In this document: in pieces, positions 51,304 through 60,337 of the stretch
How positions within the stretch are numbered: the first letter of the stretch is position 1
How the letters are laid out: each line of letters starts with the position of its first letter
DNA from: CAMLJR01 sp964500675
GTDB taxonomy: Bacteria > Pseudomonadota > Gammaproteobacteria > Pseudomonadales > CAMLJR01
Reading direction: 5' to 3'
Length of the DNA: 64,000 nt
Assembly (NCBI GenBank): GCA_964500675.1
Contig: CAZCNY010000005.1
Coordinates: 62,001 to 126,000, forward strand
Position numbers and translations under genes: made by a program
The notes under the pieces: generated by a model
The model's input: only the letters and a program-made list of their open reading frames with translations
What the model was told of the DNA's origin: nothing
Databases searched by the model: none

Positions 51304-52365
51304 TTAGCTTGTGTAGTGCGATTCAGCTACGGGCAAATAATAATGAGCCAATTCTCGCATAAGACTGGTAGCGAAGCAGCCTCTAGCCAGAGTAAACGAA
51401 AATCGCCATACGCCGCCGCCAACCTCCTCAACCCGCAAATTCTCCGGCAGCAAACGCAAACTGCGACGCGCACTCTCGACTTTCGCGGCCACCAAATAAT
51501 CAACGAGATGGCCGTATTCGCGCAGAACAACCTGCTCCAAAAACAATACGTCATCAGTCGGCGCAGCATCGCCCATGCAACCGGGCAAAGGCCCGGACAT
51601 ATGAATATCGCCCGATTCAACACGCGCCAAAAGCGTCGCATCAAGCGCTTGTCGAAACACACTATTGCTGCGATTCAACATAAATACCTCGCCAGGCAAC
51701 GGCACCGCCCAGGTATTTTCATTGATACGATGCGCTAACACCGCGTTGAACAAATACGAGCGTAGCGCGGAAAAATATAGGCCCGCCTGTTGGCGTGGTA
51801 ATCGGCTTTGCCGCTCGGCGGCTCGCTGCGCCAATTCGAGTGTGCGTCCATCGCGGCCGAAGCGCTGCTCGCCAAAATAATTCGGCGCGCCGCGCGCGCA
51901 AATCTTCGCGATGCGCATTTGCAGCGCATCGTGATCGCCTTGTACTTCGCGCAGCGTGATTTGGAAATAATTACTGCGATGCGTGCCGCGCCGCAGTTTT
52001 TTGGAATGCCGTGCAGCGCGTAAAATCCGCAGCATCGGATCGTTCCATTGCTGCCAATCGATATCGCGATTGAGCAGATGCAAACTGAACCACTGACGTG
52101 CAACCGCGCGCTTATCCTTGAGTCCAGAATAGGAAATATCGCGCTCGCGCAATCCGGCAAACCGCGCGAGTCGCTGCGCGGCATCCGCTGTGTTCAGATT
52201 CTCTTTTTCGACCCACAACCAACAATGTTCGCCGACACCATCGGGTTCGAAGCCCAACTGCTCTTCGACAAAAAAATCGGCGGGGGTTTGCCGCAATATC
52301 CCGCGTACCGGTGGCTCACCCCAAGTGCGCGGCCAGTCGAGTAGCACCGCCAATTCTGAAACCAC
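51304..52365 (-). CDS. truD: tRNA pseudouridine(13) synthase
   Basis: A 353-residue enzyme that makes pseudouridine 13 in tRNA-Glu. The catalytic Asp84 sits in YSGLKDKRAVARQWFS; other conserved parts are KKLRRGTHRSNYFQITLR, PNYFGEQRFGRDG and a TRUD-domain insertion. The start is GTG at 52365, overlapping the ispF stop (TAGTG); the frame extends upstream but only as antisense-like ispF sequence. E. coli TruD has 349 residues, which supports this start. Confidence 0.9.
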   Translation of the reverse strand: MVSELAVLLDWPRTWGEPPVRGILRQTPADFFVEEQLGFEPDGVGEHCWLWVEKENLNTADAAQRLARFAGLRERDISYSGLKDKRAVARQWFSLHLLNRDIDWQQWNDPMLRILRAARHSKKLRRGTHRSNYFQITLREVQGDHDALQMRIAKICARGAPNYFGEQRFGRDGRTLELAQRAAERQSRLPRQQAGLYFSALRSYLFNAVLAHRINENTWAVPLPGEVFMLNRSNSVFRQALDATLLARVESGDIHMSGPLPGCMGDAAPTDDVLFLEQVVLREYGHLVDYLVAAKVESARRSLRLLPENLRVEEVGGGVWRFSFTLARGCFATSLMRELAHYYLPVAESHYTS

Positions 52366-52847
52366 TAGTCGAGCGACTCCAGCAACACCACGGCATAAGC
52401 GGCAATTCCTTCGCTGCGACCGATAAAGCCGAGCGTTTCGCTTGTTGTCGCTTTGATATTGATCTGCGCGATGGAGCACTCAAGATCGGCTGCGATATTT
52501 TCACGCATCGCCTGCGCATGCTTCATGACGCGCGGTGCCTCTGCAACCAGCGTTATGTCGGCGTTGCCGAGCAGATATTTTTTTTGCCTGAGCAACGCCA
52601 ATACATGGCGCAGCAATTTGCGGCTGTCGATACCGCGATATTGTGCATCGGTGTCGGGAAAATGCTGACCGATATCGCCCAGCGCCGCAGCGCCGAGCAA
52701 CGCATCGCAGAGCGCATGCAGTAACACATCGCCATCGGAGTGCGCAACAACGCCATGCGTATGCGCGATACGCACACCACCCAACGTAACGAAATCACCG
52801 GAGCCAAAGCGATGCACATCGTAACCATGCCCGATTCTCATCGTCAT
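52365..52847 (-). CDS. ispF: 2-C-methyl-D-erythritol 2,4-cyclodiphosphate synthase
   Basis: Fifth enzyme of the MEP isoprenoid pathway; forms the cyclodiphosphate and releases CMP. It has 160 residues. The zinc ligands are in GYDVHRF and in SDGDVLLHALCDALLGA; FPDTD, EAPRVMKHAQAMRENIA and INIKATTSETLGFIGRSEGIAAYA are all family motifs. Its ATG shares a base with the ispD stop (TAATG); a second ATG two codons later is possible. Confidence 0.96.
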   Translation of the reverse strand: MTMRIGHGYDVHRFGSGDFVTLGGVRIAHTHGVVAHSDGDVLLHALCDALLGAAALGDIGQHFPDTDAQYRGIDSRKLLRHVLALLRQKKYLLGNADITLVAEAPRVMKHAQAMRENIAADLECSIAQINIKATTSETLGFIGRSEGIAAYAVVLLESLD

Positions 52848-53575
52848 TACTTGCCGCTCTCTGATGACATTTGGCTTTGCAGAAGCTGGCTTTGCAAAAA
52901 AAAAGCGGCGAGCGCCAAATCTTCGGGACGCGTAATTTTAATATTGCTGCTCGCACCTTCGACCACCTGCGCCTGCCAGCCCAATGCTTCGATCGCCTGC
53001 GCCTCGTCGGTCACGGCAATCCCCATGCTGATGCAATGATTGAGCGCATCGAGCAGCAACCGCATACGAAATAACTGCGGCGTCTGCGCCCGCCACAGCC
53101 ACGAGCGATCGACTGTCTCTTCAATTTGGCGCGCGGAATCGACGCGCTTGATCGTATCGCTCGCCGGTATCGCGAGAATGCCGCCGACAGGATGATGTTC
53201 GAGTTGCATAATCAGTTTTTCAATATCGCTACGCAGACAACAAGGCCGCGCCACATCGTGCACGAGCGCCCATTCGCTGCCGCCGAATTTTTGTTGCAGA
53301 TGCTGCAAACCATTCAGTACCGAATGGCAACGCTCGTCGCCACCCACGGTGACTTCGATGCGCGGATCGGAGAAAACCGCGAGATCGCGCCAGCGGCGAT
53401 CCTCTGGATGCACGACAACGACGATGCGCTCTAACCGCTCGATACTTAGCAGCAAACGCAGACTGTGCTCGATAACGGTGGCGTTGTGCAGCAGCAGATA
53501 TTGTTTAGGAATCGCAGCACCGAAACGTTTGCCGGTACCTGCGGCGGGAACAATGGCGCTATAGGTGTTCACCAT
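52847..53575 (-). CDS. ispD: 2-C-methyl-D-erythritol 4-phosphate cytidylyltransferase
   Basis: Third MEP pathway enzyme; makes CDP-methylerythritol from CTP. It has 242 residues. Motifs: AIVPAAGTGKRFGAAIPKQYL (nucleotide loop), VVVVHPEDRRW, VHDVARPC and ILAIPASDTIKRV. The C-terminal tail carries QSQLLQSQM encoded by a 15-bp tandem duplication and a nine-base homopolymer run, making it slightly longer than usual. ATG at 53575 is preferred; it lies 19 bases after the ftsB stop. Confidence 0.95.
   Translation of the reverse strand: MVNTYSAIVPAAGTGKRFGAAIPKQYLLLHNATVIEHSLRLLLSIERLERIVVVVHPEDRRWRDLAVFSDPRIEVTVGGDERCHSVLNGLQHLQQKFGGSEWALVHDVARPCCLRSDIEKLIMQLEHHPVGGILAIPASDTIKRVDSARQIEETVDRSWLWRAQTPQLFRMRLLLDALNHCISMGIAVTDEAQAIEALGWQAQVVEGASSNIKITRPEDLALAAFFLQSQLLQSQMSSESGK
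52872..52901. repeat. 15-bp tandem repeat near the ispD 3' end
   Basis: Two units beginning TGGCTTTGCA (52872-52886 and 52887-52901). They encode the repeated LQSQ of the IspD tail, next to a run of nine A (T on the coding strand). Confidence 0.8.
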
Positions 53576-53594
53576 TCTTGAGCGACGACTGACA

Positions 53595-53867
53595 TTATTG
53601 ATCAACGACGAGATAAAACGTTTCGCCGCGCTTGATCATACCCAGATCGTTGCGCGCGTGCTCTTCGATGGCTTCGTTACCCGATTTTAAACTGAGCACT
53701 TCGCCGGCGAGCATTTGATTGCGCGCAATGAGATGGCTGTTGTGTTCGCGCTGCGTCTCGATATCGCGCTGCAGCGATGCGATCTGCGCCCAACTGCCCG
53801 GCCCGACCCACAGCCGGTACTGTATACCAGCGAACAGAATCACCAAAATGACATTGAGCGCACGCAT
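53595..53867 (-). CDS. ftsB: Cell division protein FtsB
   Basis: A 90-residue bitopic divisome protein that pairs with FtsL and FtsQ. One N-terminal TM (LNVILVILFAGIQYRLWVG), a periplasmic coiled coil (ASLQRDIETQREHNSHLIARNQMLAGEVLSLKSGNEAIEEHARNDLGMI) and the conserved end KRGETFYLV. The order eno-ftsB-ispD is standard in gammaproteobacteria. Confidence 0.93.
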   Translation of the reverse strand: MRALNVILVILFAGIQYRLWVGPGSWAQIASLQRDIETQREHNSHLIARNQMLAGEVLSLKSGNEAIEEHARNDLGMIKRGETFYLVVDQ

Positions 53868-53958
53868 CGTTGCTTATTTTCCGAGAGCCGCTGGTTTCAA
53901 AAACGATAGCGGCAAACCTAGCATAAGTTTGCCGCCACTGCACACGACATATCCGCCG

Positions 53959-55248
53959 TTACGCTTTGAATTCTGCGCGACCGCGATACGGCGCTTTGTT
54001 GCCGAGCTCGGCTTCGATACGCAACAGGCGGTTGTACTTCGCGACGCGGTCCGAGCGGCACAGCGAGCCGGTTTTGATCTGGCCCGCCGCGGTACCGACC
54101 GCGAGATCGGCAATCGTGGCATCCTCGGTTTCACCCGAGCGATGCGAAATCACCGCGGTATAGCCCGCGGCTTTCGCCATTTTGATCGCATCGAGCGTTT
54201 CGCTGAGGCTGCCGATTTGATTGAACTTGATCAAAATCGAGTTCGCGATGTTCTTATCGATGCCCTCTTTCAAAATGCGCGTGTTGGTCACGAACAAATC
54301 GTCGCCGACGAGTTGAATCTTGCTACCGATTTTTTGTGTGAGACCGGCCCAACCGTCCCAATCGCTTTCATCCATACCGTCTTCGATCGACAGAATCGGA
54401 TATTTCGCAGCGAGGCCTGCGAGGTAATCGGCAAACTCCGCCGAGCTAAATACTTTGCCCTCACCGGCTAAGTCGTATTTGCCATTTTTGTAGAATTCGC
54501 TCGCCGCACAGTCGAGCGCAAAGGTGATATCGGTACCAACTTTGTAACCGGCTTTTTCGACCGCGTCGATGATTGCCGTAACCGCCGCCTCATTCGACGG
54601 CAGATTCGGTGCAAAACCGCCTTCGTCGCCCACCGCGGTATTCAGCCCTTGTGCGCTCAAAACTTTTTTCAGCGTGTGGAAAATTTCCGCGCCCGCGCGC
54701 AACGCTTCAGCAAATGTGGGTGCAGAAATTGGCTGGATCATGAACTCCTGTATATCGACATTATTGTCGGCGTGCTCGCCACCATTGATGATGTTCATCA
54801 TCGGCACCGGCATGCTGTACTGACCCGGCGTGCCATTGATTTCGGCGATGTGTTGATAGAGTGGAATTTTTTTTGAAATCGCAGCTGCTTTCGCCGCAGC
54901 GAGCGACACCGCGAGAATTGCGTTGGCGCCGAGCTTGGCCTTATTGTCGGTGCCGTCGGCTGCGATCATCGCATGATCGACCGCGCGCTGATCGCTGGCA
55001 TCTTTGCCTTTGAGTAGATTTTTAATCGTGGTATTGATGTTGTTAACCGCCGTCAACACGCCTTTACCGAGGTAGCGCGACTTATCGCCATCGCGCAATT
55101 CAAGCGCTTCACGCGAACCCGTCGATGCACCCGATGGCGCGCAAGCGCTGCCGAGGCTGCCATCGGATAACGTGACTTCCGCCATTACGGTCGGGTTGCC
55201 GCGCGAATCCAACACCTCGAATGCTTTAATATCTGCGATAGTCGCCAT
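53959..55248 (-). CDS. eno: Enolase
   Basis: Interconverts 2-phosphoglycerate and phosphoenolpyruvate; also a degradosome partner in many gammaproteobacteria. It has 429 residues. Motifs: VLDSRGNPTVMAEV, GASTGSREALELRDGD, MMNIINGGEHADNNVDIQEFMI, SIEDGMDESDWDGW, LVGDDLFVTN, IKFNQIGSLSETLDAI and the signature ISHRSGETEDATIADLAV. Conserved neighbours kdsA-pyrG upstream. Confidence 0.98.
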   Translation of the reverse strand: MATIADIKAFEVLDSRGNPTVMAEVTLSDGSLGSACAPSGASTGSREALELRDGDKSRYLGKGVLTAVNNINTTIKNLLKGKDASDQRAVDHAMIAADGTDNKAKLGANAILAVSLAAAKAAAISKKIPLYQHIAEINGTPGQYSMPVPMMNIINGGEHADNNVDIQEFMIQPISAPTFAEALRAGAEIFHTLKKVLSAQGLNTAVGDEGGFAPNLPSNEAAVTAIIDAVEKAGYKVGTDITFALDCAASEFYKNGKYDLAGEGKVFSSAEFADYLAGLAAKYPILSIEDGMDESDWDGWAGLTQKIGSKIQLVGDDLFVTNTRILKEGIDKNIANSILIKFNQIGSLSETLDAIKMAKAAGYTAVISHRSGETEDATIADLAVGTAAGQIKTGSLCRSDRVAKYNRLLRIEAELGNKAPYRGRAEFKA

Positions 55249-55289
55249 TTATTTTTCTCCGTTGCAAAATCATCATTAAGTTTTTTATT

Positions 55290-55312
55290 CCCCTCTCCCG
55301 GCGGAAGAGGGA
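55290..55312. repeat. CCCTCTCC palindromic intergenic repeat, copy 2
   Basis: Inverted repeat cccctctccc/ggcgg/aagaggga in the eno-kdsA gap, related to copies at 8077, 59286 and 63873. Confidence 0.65.
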
Positions 55313-55323
55313 ACTAAACCCCT

Positions 55324-56169
55324 CTATTTAATTTCTAGCGGCACAAAACTTTTCACCACATCATCGATCGCTTTCATCTGCGCCAAAAACGGTTCGAGCT
55401 TATCGAGCGGCAACGCGCAGGGACCGTCGCATTTGGCGTTATCGGGATCGGGATGCGCTTCGAGAAATAATCCCGCCAGTCCCTGCGACATCCCCGCACG
55501 ACCCAATTCGACCACTTGCTGACGGCGACCGCCCGCCGAATCGGCGCGACCGCCCGGCATTTGCAGCGCGTGCGTCACATCGAAAAAAATGGGATATTCA
55601 AACTGCTTCATGATGCCAAAGCCGAGCATGTCGACAACGAGATTGTTGTAGCCGAACGAGCTGCCGCGCTCGCATAAAATCAAACGATCGTTACCGGCCT
55701 CCTCGCATTTGCGCAGAATATGTTTCATTTCCTGCGGCGCGAGAAACTGCGCTTTCTTGATATTGATCGCAGCTTTGGTTTTCGCCATCGCGACAACGAG
55801 GTCGGTTTGGCGCGACAAAAATGCCGGCAATTGCAGAATATCGCAGACTTCCGCAACCGGCTGCGCCTGCTGCGGTTCGTGCACGTCGGTGATTACGGGT
55901 ACGTTAAACGTCTTTTTAATTTCTTCAAAAATTTTCAGGCCTGCATCGAGACCAGGCCCGCGAAACGAGGTGATCGACGACCGATTCGCTTTGTCGAACG
56001 AGGCCTTGAACACATACGGAATATTTAATTTGCCGCACACTTTCACGTAATGCTCGGCGACTTGCAGCGCGAGATCGCGCGATTCGAGCACATTCATGCC
56101 GCCGAACAAAACGAACGGCAATTTGTTCGCGATGGCCAGCTCGCCGACCGAAATAATTTTCGCGTTCAT
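55324..56169 (-). CDS. kdsA: 3-deoxy-8-phosphooctulonate synthase
   Basis: Makes KDO 8-phosphate from PEP and arabinose 5-phosphate for lipopolysaccharide. It has 281 residues. Motifs: LFGGMNVLESRDLALQVAEH, FKASFDKANRSSITSFRGPGLD, VITDVHEPQQA, DILQLPAFLSRQTDLVVAMA, CERGSSFGYNNLVVDM and DVTHALQMPGG. The ATG overlaps the pyrG stop (ATGA). Confidence 0.97.
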   Translation of the reverse strand: MNAKIISVGELAIANKLPFVLFGGMNVLESRDLALQVAEHYVKVCGKLNIPYVFKASFDKANRSSITSFRGPGLDAGLKIFEEIKKTFNVPVITDVHEPQQAQPVAEVCDILQLPAFLSRQTDLVVAMAKTKAAINIKKAQFLAPQEMKHILRKCEEAGNDRLILCERGSSFGYNNLVVDMLGFGIMKQFEYPIFFDVTHALQMPGGRADSAGGRRQQVVELGRAGMSQGLAGLFLEAHPDPDNAKCDGPCALPLDKLEPFLAQMKAIDDVVKSFVPLEIK

Positions 56170-57815
56170 GCCCTATCCGAATCTTTAACGGCAGCCGCGT
56201 GTTCGACCGCCGCGTCGATAAAACCAGAAAATAGCGGATGGCCATCGCGCGGCGTCGAGGTGAATTCCGGATGAAACTGGCACGCGACAAACCACGGATG
56301 ATCGGGAATTTCAATCATTTCGACAAGCGTGTCATCGGCCGACCAACCGCCGACGCGCAGCCCGGCCTGCTGCAATTGATCGACGTAATTATTATTCACT
56401 TCGTAGCGATGACGATGGCGTTCGGCGATGACATCGCGACCGTACAACGCTTTCGCGGTCGAACCCTCAACGAGCCGGCACTCCTGGCTACCGAGACGCA
56501 TGCTGCCGCCGAGATCCGAACTCTCGTCGCGCTGCTCGGTTTTGCCATCGGCGTTTTTCCATTCGGTGATTAACGCGACGACGGGATACGGTGATTTTTT
56601 ATCGAACTCGGTACTGTTCGCACCGGCAAGCCCAACGATATCGCGCGCGTATTCGATCACCGCCATTTGTAAGCCGAGACAAATTCCGAGATACGGCACA
56701 CGATTTTCGCGTGCGAATTTCACCGCGGCGATTTTGCCTTCGACGCCGCGCACGCCGAAACCGCCCGGCACCAGTATGCCGTCCTTACCTTCGAGACAGC
56801 CCGTGCCTTTATCGATAATGCTTTCGGAATCGATGTATTCGATATTGACGCGCGTGTGCGATTGGATGCCCGCGTGCTTGAGCGCTTCGTTCACCGATTT
56901 ATAGGCATCGATCAAGTTGGTGTATTTACCCACCATCGCGATATTGACCGTGCGCTGCGGATGCAATTCGCCATCGATAACGCGATCCCACTCCGACAGA
57001 TCAGCGGGATGGCATTGCAAACCAAAACGCTCGACGACGAACTGATCGAGGCCCTGCGCTTTCAATAGAGAAGGAATGCGATAAATCGTGTCGACGTCGG
57101 GCAGCGGAATAACCGCACGCTCTTCGACGTTGGTAAACAGCGCGATTTTTTTGCGCGAACTCAAATCGACTTCGTGATCGGAACGACACAGCAGCACATC
57201 GGGCTGCAAGCCGATCGAACGCAGCTCTTTCACCGAATGCTGCGTCGGTTTGGTTTTGGTTTCGCCCGCAGTCGCGATATACGGCACCAACGTCAAATGC
57301 ATGAGCATGGTGCGCTGCGCACCGAGTTCGAGTTTGATCTGACGCGCCGCTTCGAGAAACGGCAGACTTTCGATATCGCCGACCGTTCCGCCGATTTCGA
57401 CGATCGCGATATCGGCATCGCCGGCGCCTTCGATGACGCGGCGTTTGATTTCATCGGTGATGTGCGGAATTACCTGCACGGTGCCGCCCAGATAATCGCC
57501 GCGCCGCTCTTTGCGCAATACGGTTTCGTAGACGCGCCCCGTCGTGAACGCGTTGCGGCGCGACAATTTCACGCGCAGAAAACGCTCATAGTGGCCGAGA
57601 TCGAGATCGGTTTCGGCGCCGTCTTCAGTGACAAAGACTTCGCCGTGCTGGAACGGGCTCATCGTGCCCGGATCGACGTTGATATAGGGATCGAGCTTCA
57701 ACATCGTCACGTTGAGCCCGCGCGCCTCGAGGATGGCCCCGAGCGACGCCGACGCGATGCCCTTACCCAAGGAAGAAACAACGCCGCCGGTGACGAAAAT
57801 AAAACGAGTCGCCAT
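56166..57815 (-). CDS. pyrG: CTP synthase
   Basis: Amidates UTP to CTP with glutamine and ATP. It has 549 residues: an N-terminal synthetase domain (FVTGGVVSSLGKGIASASLGA, LDLGHYERFL, EIGGTVGDIESLPFLEAARQ) and a C-terminal class I glutamine amidotransferase domain with nucleophile in YLGICLGLQMAV (GICLG) and the His/Glu pair in ACQFHPEFTSTP. Upstream gap to tilS is about 126 bases and may hold a promoter. Confidence 0.97.
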   Translation of the reverse strand: MATRFIFVTGGVVSSLGKGIASASLGAILEARGLNVTMLKLDPYINVDPGTMSPFQHGEVFVTEDGAETDLDLGHYERFLRVKLSRRNAFTTGRVYETVLRKERRGDYLGGTVQVIPHITDEIKRRVIEGAGDADIAIVEIGGTVGDIESLPFLEAARQIKLELGAQRTMLMHLTLVPYIATAGETKTKPTQHSVKELRSIGLQPDVLLCRSDHEVDLSSRKKIALFTNVEERAVIPLPDVDTIYRIPSLLKAQGLDQFVVERFGLQCHPADLSEWDRVIDGELHPQRTVNIAMVGKYTNLIDAYKSVNEALKHAGIQSHTRVNIEYIDSESIIDKGTGCLEGKDGILVPGGFGVRGVEGKIAAVKFARENRVPYLGICLGLQMAVIEYARDIVGLAGANSTEFDKKSPYPVVALITEWKNADGKTEQRDESSDLGGSMRLGSQECRLVEGSTAKALYGRDVIAERHRHRYEVNNNYVDQLQQAGLRVGGWSADDTLVEMIEIPDHPWFVACQFHPEFTSTPRDGHPLFSGFIDAAVEHAAAVKDSDRA

Positions 57816-57941
57816 GTCGAGCCTTTTAACTGTGCGTGTGGATGGAGAAGTGAAGGACTCGGCCCGCCATACTTTGGCAAGTCAGACTGCGGTCCTGCAA
57901 GATGGGCGCTCAGCTTAACAGAAAGCGGGGGGCGGCTCAAT

Positions 57942-59252
57942 TTAAGGGGAAGGTCGCACTACCCAGCCTACTTGCCAACCCCGCGCGGCAAGCGCTGCGG
58001 TAAACCCCTCGCAGACCCACAAATTTCCGACCGCAGCAATTCGATCCCCACAATAAATAATCGGCAAGCGATCGCGTAGCCACGGCGGTACATTGTATTC
58101 CTGCAATAATTTTTTGAGCGTTTGCGAATGCGCGCGCCCCGCTGGTTTGCAACGCTCGCCGCCAATGCGATTGCGCACGCGATAATTTAAATCGGCGCGT
58201 AAGCCTGAACCGATAATCGAACTCACGGTTAATTTTCCCAAACCTTGAATAATCAATGGCTGCGAAAAATTCCATTCGATGTCGATGGGTGCAGTGGGTA
58301 AAGGTGGCAGCGGTGGAACTGCGTGTAAGCAATCGCGAAAACGATGCACTTCGACACCCGGCCACGTCACGCAAGGCTGTGCATCCGCGCGCGCATGCGA
58401 AATTGCGAGCACCTCCTGCAGTTGTTCGCGACTCGGTTGCGGCAGATTTTTTTGCTGAAACCAAAAACGCAGCAAATTTCTCTGGCGCTCCACGTTTAAG
58501 TGCTCAGATGCGACAAGCGATAAATTGCCCTCTGCATTAATTGCTCTTTCGGCGTCAATGCGCGCGAGCTCGTCGAGCAATCGTGCAGCTTCATCCGCTT
58601 GCGTAACAACGCGCGACAGCGTTGTGCGATACGCAGACCAGCGTTGCTCAACAACGGGCAATACCTTGAGGCGCAAAAAATTGCGGTCGAATCGATCACG
58701 CTGATTACTGTCATCTTCAATCCATTGCAATTGATTCGCTTGCGCGTAGGCGAGCAAATCGCTACGCGAATAACCGAGCAACGGACGCAACAGTTGTCCG
58801 CGACCGAGCGCGCGCCGTGTAGGAATGGCTGCCAAGCCGGCAATACCGCTGCCGCGCAGCAAACGCAACATCAGCGTTTCGATTTGATCGTCGCGGTGAT
58901 GCGCTTGTAGCAATAGTTCATTCGCGCCGATGTGTCGTTCAAATGCAGCGTAACGCGCGGCTCGCGCCGCGGCTTCGATGCCATCGCCACCGTTAACGAC
59001 GCTCACCACTTCCGAAATGAATTCGATATCGAGCCCTGCACAAATACGGCGGCAATGCTCGACCCACTCACGGGCGCTCGGGTTGAGTTGATGGTTGATA
59101 TGAATAGCCGTTAATGCGGGCGTTTTTTGCTGTTTGCGCAATTGCGCGAGCAGATGCAACAACACATGCGAATCGACACCACCGCTGTAGGCGATCCACC
59201 AGCGGTGAGAATTGAAAAATGGTTTTAGGATTGCGTCGAGGTTTATCGACAT
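57942..59252 (-). CDS. tilS: tRNA(Ile)-lysidine synthase
   Basis: Converts C34 of tRNA-Ile(CAU) to lysidine using lysine and ATP. It has 436 residues. The PP-loop AYSGGVDSHV (21-30) is followed by HINHQLNPSAREWVEHC and LLQAHHRDDQIETLMLRLLRGSGIAGLAA. The C-terminal TilS domains are present (AGRAHSQTLKKLLQEYNVPPWLRDRLPIIY). Position between pyrG and accA is standard. Confidence 0.94.
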   Translation of the reverse strand: MSINLDAILKPFFNSHRWWIAYSGGVDSHVLLHLLAQLRKQQKTPALTAIHINHQLNPSAREWVEHCRRICAGLDIEFISEVVSVVNGGDGIEAAARAARYAAFERHIGANELLLQAHHRDDQIETLMLRLLRGSGIAGLAAIPTRRALGRGQLLRPLLGYSRSDLLAYAQANQLQWIEDDSNQRDRFDRNFLRLKVLPVVEQRWSAYRTTLSRVVTQADEAARLLDELARIDAERAINAEGNLSLVASEHLNVERQRNLLRFWFQQKNLPQPSREQLQEVLAISHARADAQPCVTWPGVEVHRFRDCLHAVPPLPPLPTAPIDIEWNFSQPLIIQGLGKLTVSSIIGSGLRADLNYRVRNRIGGERCKPAGRAHSQTLKKLLQEYNVPPWLRDRLPIIYCGDRIAAVGNLWVCEGFTAALAARGWQVGWVVRPSP

Positions 59253-59285
59253 ATTTGCATTGTTAAGTCATTGTGCAGGTACAGC

Positions 59286-59310
59286 TCCCTCTCCCCCGCG
59301 GGAGAGGGGA
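59286..59310. repeat. CCCTCTCC palindromic intergenic repeat, copy 3
   Basis: Nearly perfect inverted repeat TCCCTCTCCCCC/GCGGGAGAGGGGA in the tilS-accA gap; the best-preserved of the four copies. Confidence 0.7.
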
Positions 59311-59318
59311 ATAAAAAT

Positions 59319-60266
59319 CTAATTCCCGTACGCCATCAAACGCTCATAGCGCTTGTGCAACAACTCGTCGACGGGCATATCTTTTAAGCGTTTGAGTTGG
59401 GTGAGAAGATGTTTTTTCACGCGCGCAGCCATCAGATCGACATCGCGATGCGCGCCACCTTTGGGTTCTTCAATCGTGCAATCGACAATACCGAGTTTTT
59501 CCAGCGCGCTCGATGTCACGCCCATCGCCTCGGCCGCTTCGGGCGCTTTCGCGGTGGTTTTCCAAATGATATTCGCACAACCTTCGGGCGAAATAACGAA
59601 GTACGTGCCGTATTGCAGCATGGCGAGATGATCGCCGACGCCGATACCGATCGCGCCGCCCGAGCTGCCCTCGCCGATGACCACGCACATGATCGGCGTT
59701 TTCAGGCGCGACATCACCGCGAGATTTTGCGCGATCGCTTCGGAAATGCCGCGCTCTTCGCTATCGATGCCGGGATACGCACCGGGCGTGTCGATCAGCG
59801 TAATCACCGGCAATTTGAAACGCTCGGCCATCTCCATCAAACGCAACGCTTTGCGATAACCTTCAGGCTTGGGCATACCGAAATTGCGTTTAACTTTCTC
59901 CTGCACGCCGCGGCCCTTTTCCTGCCCGATCACCATCACCGGTTCATTGTCGAGCCGCGCGATACCGCCGACGATAGCCTTGTCATCGCCGAAGCGGCGA
60001 TCGCCGTGCAACTCATCGAATTCGGTGAACACGCGACCGATGTAATCGAGCGCGTATGGACGCAGAGGATGCCGCGCCACCTGCACGATTTGCCACGGCG
60101 AAAGATTGGCAAAAATCTTTTCGGTCAGCTTGTTGCTTTTTTCGCGCAGTTTATTGATTTCGTCATTGATATTGAGATTGGCATCGTTGCCGACGAGACG
60201 CAGCTCTTCGATTTTAGCTTCGAGATCGGCGATGGGCTGTTCAAAATCCAGATAATTCGGGTTCAT
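59319..60266 (-). CDS. accA: Acetyl-CoA carboxylase carboxyltransferase alpha subunit
   Basis: Transfers the carboxyl group from biotin to acetyl-CoA with AccD, making malonyl-CoA. It has 315 residues. It starts MNPNYLDFEQPIADLEAKIEELR; crotonase-fold motifs include ELHGDRRFGDDKAIVGGIARL, TLIDTPGAYPGIDSEERGISEAIA and IGEGSSGGAIGIGVGDH. It follows dnaE by about 70 bases, the usual order. Confidence 0.97.
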   Translation of the reverse strand: MNPNYLDFEQPIADLEAKIEELRLVGNDANLNINDEINKLREKSNKLTEKIFANLSPWQIVQVARHPLRPYALDYIGRVFTEFDELHGDRRFGDDKAIVGGIARLDNEPVMVIGQEKGRGVQEKVKRNFGMPKPEGYRKALRLMEMAERFKLPVITLIDTPGAYPGIDSEERGISEAIAQNLAVMSRLKTPIMCVVIGEGSSGGAIGIGVGDHLAMLQYGTYFVISPEGCANIIWKTTAKAPEAAEAMGVTSSALEKLGIVDCTIEEPKGGAHRDVDLMAARVKKHLLTQLKRLKDMPVDELLHKRYERLMAYGN

Positions 60267-60337
60267 GGTCGTTGTTAAAATCGCCCTTTCCGGTTGATTG
60301 GATCATCTCTGATCGAGTTGCGAATAACGATACGCGA

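Noticed and set aside
59397..60278. A 293-codon plus-strand open frame opposite accA
   Set aside because: Antisense shadow of accA with unnatural composition.
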